This document shows positions 62,140-64,000 of a stretch of 64,000 bases of DNA, one piece after another. This stretch comes from Babylonia areolata (taxonomy: Eukaryota > Mollusca > Gastropoda > Neogastropoda > Buccinidae), in assembly GCF_041734735.1 (NCBI RefSeq), contig NC_134882.1, positions 18,323,915-18,387,914 on the forward strand. Direction: 5' to 3'. Below the pieces are notes generated by a model. The model saw only the letters and a program-made list of their open reading frames with translations, did not search any database and was not told where the DNA came from. The position numbers and the translations under genes were made by a program. Positions within the stretch are counted from its first letter, which is position 1, and every line of letters begins with the position of its first letter.

Positions 62140-63235
62140 AGCAGATTTAGGATATTACCAAGATATAGTCATTCATTGGAGATGGTAATTAAGGTCATGA
62201 TTTGAAAAGCCTAAGGAAAGTTCTCCTAATATTACAAGTATACAATCATTGTTTGGGTTGGTAAGCAAAGTTGTGGTTAGATAAGCTAATGTAACAAACT
62301 GCTGATATTACAGTGGTGATAACCTACAGCAAAATACTGCTGATTTTACAATGGTAGTATCATTGTTTGGGATGGTAAGAAAGGTAATTATTTGATAAAC
62401 TATTATGAAATGCTGCTAAAAATTAATTATAAGTATAGAATCATTGTATGGGATGGTAACTTAGGTCATGACTAGATAGGCTAAAGTAAAATACTGCTGA
62501 TATTACAAGGGTAGAATAATTGGGATGGTAAAATAAGCAAAAGCAAAATACTGCTGCTATTACAGAGATATAATTAGTATTTGGGGTAGTAAGAAAGGTC
62601 ATGATTTGATAACCAAGAACAAAATACTGCTGATATAACAGTGGTAGAATCATTGTTTGGGATGGTAAGAAAGGTCATGATTAGATAACCTACAACAAAA
62701 TACTGCTGACATAACAATGGTAGAATCATTGTTTGGGATGGTAAGTAAGATCATGATTAGATAACCTGCTGCACAATACTGCTGATATAACAATGGTAGA
62801 ATAATTTTTTGGGATGGTAAGTAAGGTCATGATTAGATAACCTACAGCAAAATACTCCTGATATAACAATGGTAGAATCATTGTTTGGGATGGTAAGTAA
62901 GGTCATGATGAGATAACCTACTGCAGAATACTGCTGATATAACAATGGTAGAATCATTGTTTGGGATGGTAAGTAAGGTCATGATTAGATAACCTACTGC
63001 AGAATACTGCTGATATAACAGTGGTAGAATCATTGTTTGGGATGGTAAGAAATTCATGATGAGATAACCTACAAGAAAATACTGCTGATATAACAATGGT
63101 AGAATCATTGTTTGGGATGGTAAGTAAGGTCATGATTAGATAACCTACAGCAAAATACTGCTGATACAACAATGGTAGAATCATTGTTTGGGATGGCAAA
63201 AAAAGGTCATGATGAGATAAGCTCAAGGAAAAGTA
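62140..63235 (+). repeat. 76-bp minisatellite array, about 1.1 kb
   Basis: About 14 units of GGTAAGTAAGGTCATGATTA, GATAACCTACAGCAAAATAC, TGCTGATATAACAATGGTAG and AATCATTGTTTGGGAT; the 5' units are most diverged. Every unit starts with GGTAAG, a donor-like hexamer. The array ends about 6 bp before a strong acceptor at 63241-63253. Confidence 0.96.
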
Positions 63236-63253
63236 ATGCTTTTTCTCTCTCAG

Positions 63254-63286
63254 CACATGGACGAAGTGACATCAAGACATTTTCTG
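63254..63286 (+). CDS. BLTP1: Candidate 33-nt BLTP1 microexon (exon 49)
   Basis: CTTTTTCTCTCTCAG at 63239-63253 is a strong pyrimidine-rich acceptor and CTG|GTAACT a reasonable donor. The 11 codons HMDEVTSRHFL fit phase 0 on both sides. They do not match the human sequence that follows exon 48 (SSMRAASLKDKWG), so this is either an alternative lineage-specific microexon or chance. Confidence 0.4.
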
Positions 63287-64000
63287 GTAACTAGACTGTC
63301 TTCTGCATTCCGTGTTATTATCTGCATTGTACAGTTGTCTCTGTTGTGTACTTCAAAGCATTTCATATCATTTATGTTTTCATATCTCTTTCTTGCTCAC
63401 TTTCTTGTGCTCTGTCTCATCCTCTGTCCAATACATGTTTCTTTTTTTACACATACTGACTGCTAGGTAATTCTGCATCATATCTGAGCTTTATCACATA
63501 GCACTTGAAAATGATGTTCGCTGCTGTTTTGCTCAGCCAGCTTCCTTGTAAAGCTTTATGTGTACTCAATATTGATAATCAGAATCCAGTTTTACTGTTC
63601 TGCTGGTTTGTTTTTAAGACTTGGCGTGTGCAAACACACACAGACATTGATTTTCTGCAGCTCCATTGACTGTCCCTGTCTGGTTGGCATTAGCACAGTG
63701 CTGAGAATTTCTCTCTTCCAAAAGTGTTCGTTTCCACTTTAAGAGCTGGTCATTTCTTCAGTTCAATATTTGCATTTTGCTTTATGTGAAATGAGGTATT
63801 CAATGCTTCTTGCTTTGCTGGTTTAACAAATGTTTAATGTTGCGATTTGGATGGCAGAATGGAACCGATTCTACAGCATTTGATTTACTGAATGAGATAT
63901 TGATCTCGAGTAATATTTCTCCTGTATATGATTTGAATGCTGAAGTGAAAACATTTTGAATGAACATATAAACACAACCAGAAACAAAGTGAAAGTCCAT
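63287..64000 (+). other. 3' end of window: intron sequence, nothing recognised
   Basis: AT-rich with no conserved BLTP1 block and no repeat matched elsewhere in the window. The next exon should encode the KDKWGLSY region and lie beyond the window. Confidence 0.6.

Larger units (their letters stand above)
1..64000 (+). other. BLTP1: BLTP1 gene span: bridge-like lipid transfer protein 1, partial at both ends
   Basis: The whole window is one multi-exon gene. Conceptual joining of 48 exons gives about 3,711 codons in one frame, and the order of conserved blocks matches human KIAA1109/BLTP1 as I remember it, from the YLTYYNSR anchor region to the DDLK-LGASE block. Known of the family: BLTP1/Tweek/LPD-3/Csf1 are very long rod-like proteins of repeating beta-groove domains with a hydrophobic channel. 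They are anchored in the ER by an N-terminal helix and carry bulk phospholipid to partner membranes; loss affects PI(4,5)P2, synaptic vesicle recycling and membrane lipid composition, and human mutations cause Alkuraya-Kucinskas syndrome. Exons are GC-rich and introns AT-rich with many repeats. The start codon is upstream (about a dozen residues are missing by comparison with human) and the C-terminal quarter is downstream. All introns are GT-AG except one GC-AG. No promoter or polyadenylation site is in the window. Confidence 0.95.

Noticed and set aside
1-64000. Promoters, ribosome binding sites, terminators, operons
   Set aside because: The window is internal to a single eukaryotic gene; none can be supported.

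Overview
This window is a eukaryotic, almost certainly molluscan (probably caenogastropod snail), genomic segment that lies entirely inside one giant gene on the + strand: the orthologue of BLTP1 (KIAA1109 in human, tweek in Drosophila, lpd-3 in C. elegans, Csf1 in yeast), a bridge-like lipid transfer protein. I can place 48 coding exons (exon 1 is cut by the window edge) plus one candidate 33-nt microexon. All junctions keep one open frame of about 3,711 codons, roughly the first three quarters of a protein that is about 5,000 residues long in human. The real start codon lies a little upstream of base 1 and the C-terminal quarter lies beyond base 64000. No second host gene, RNA gene, CRISPR array or bacterial feature was found. 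The gastropod assignment rests on the repeats, which are of types I remember from snail genomes, and is an inference.

Layout: exons 1-9 (1-6351) encode the membrane anchor and the first part of the chain; exons 10-18 (7697-19917) continue the conserved core; exons 19-24 (20388-28136) include two very large exons of about 860 bp, the Cys-rich CGCLGGC motif and long Ser- and acid-rich linkers; exons 25-35 (28564-42705) carry poorly conserved linkers between conserved blocks, including a Gln-rich duplicated coding motif in exon 27 and a GC-AG intron after exon 29; exons 36-48 (46748-59782) encode the best conserved later blocks.

The introns are packed with repeats: tRNA-headed SINEs, a short 'tail' module present about ten times on both strands, small TIR elements (four copies of a TTAA-flanked piggyBac-like MITE, a palindromic element of about 135 bp, an element of about 0.96 kb with GACTCACTTGTG ends, and a fold-back element of about 1.37 kb), three 5'-truncated LINE remnants, long GT/CA tracts and about 15 minisatellites, many with periods near 64-80 bp.

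The most unusual pattern is that at least six minisatellites or duplications include the 3' end of a coding exon together with its 5' splice site (after exons 20, 25, 30, 35, 42 and 44). They place decoy donors, and in one case a complete frame-shifting pseudo-exon, just downstream of the true junction. Acceptor-side counterparts lie before exons 7 and 11 and possibly 43. I see no undescribed enzyme or defence system here; the exon-edge duplications are the observation most worth following.
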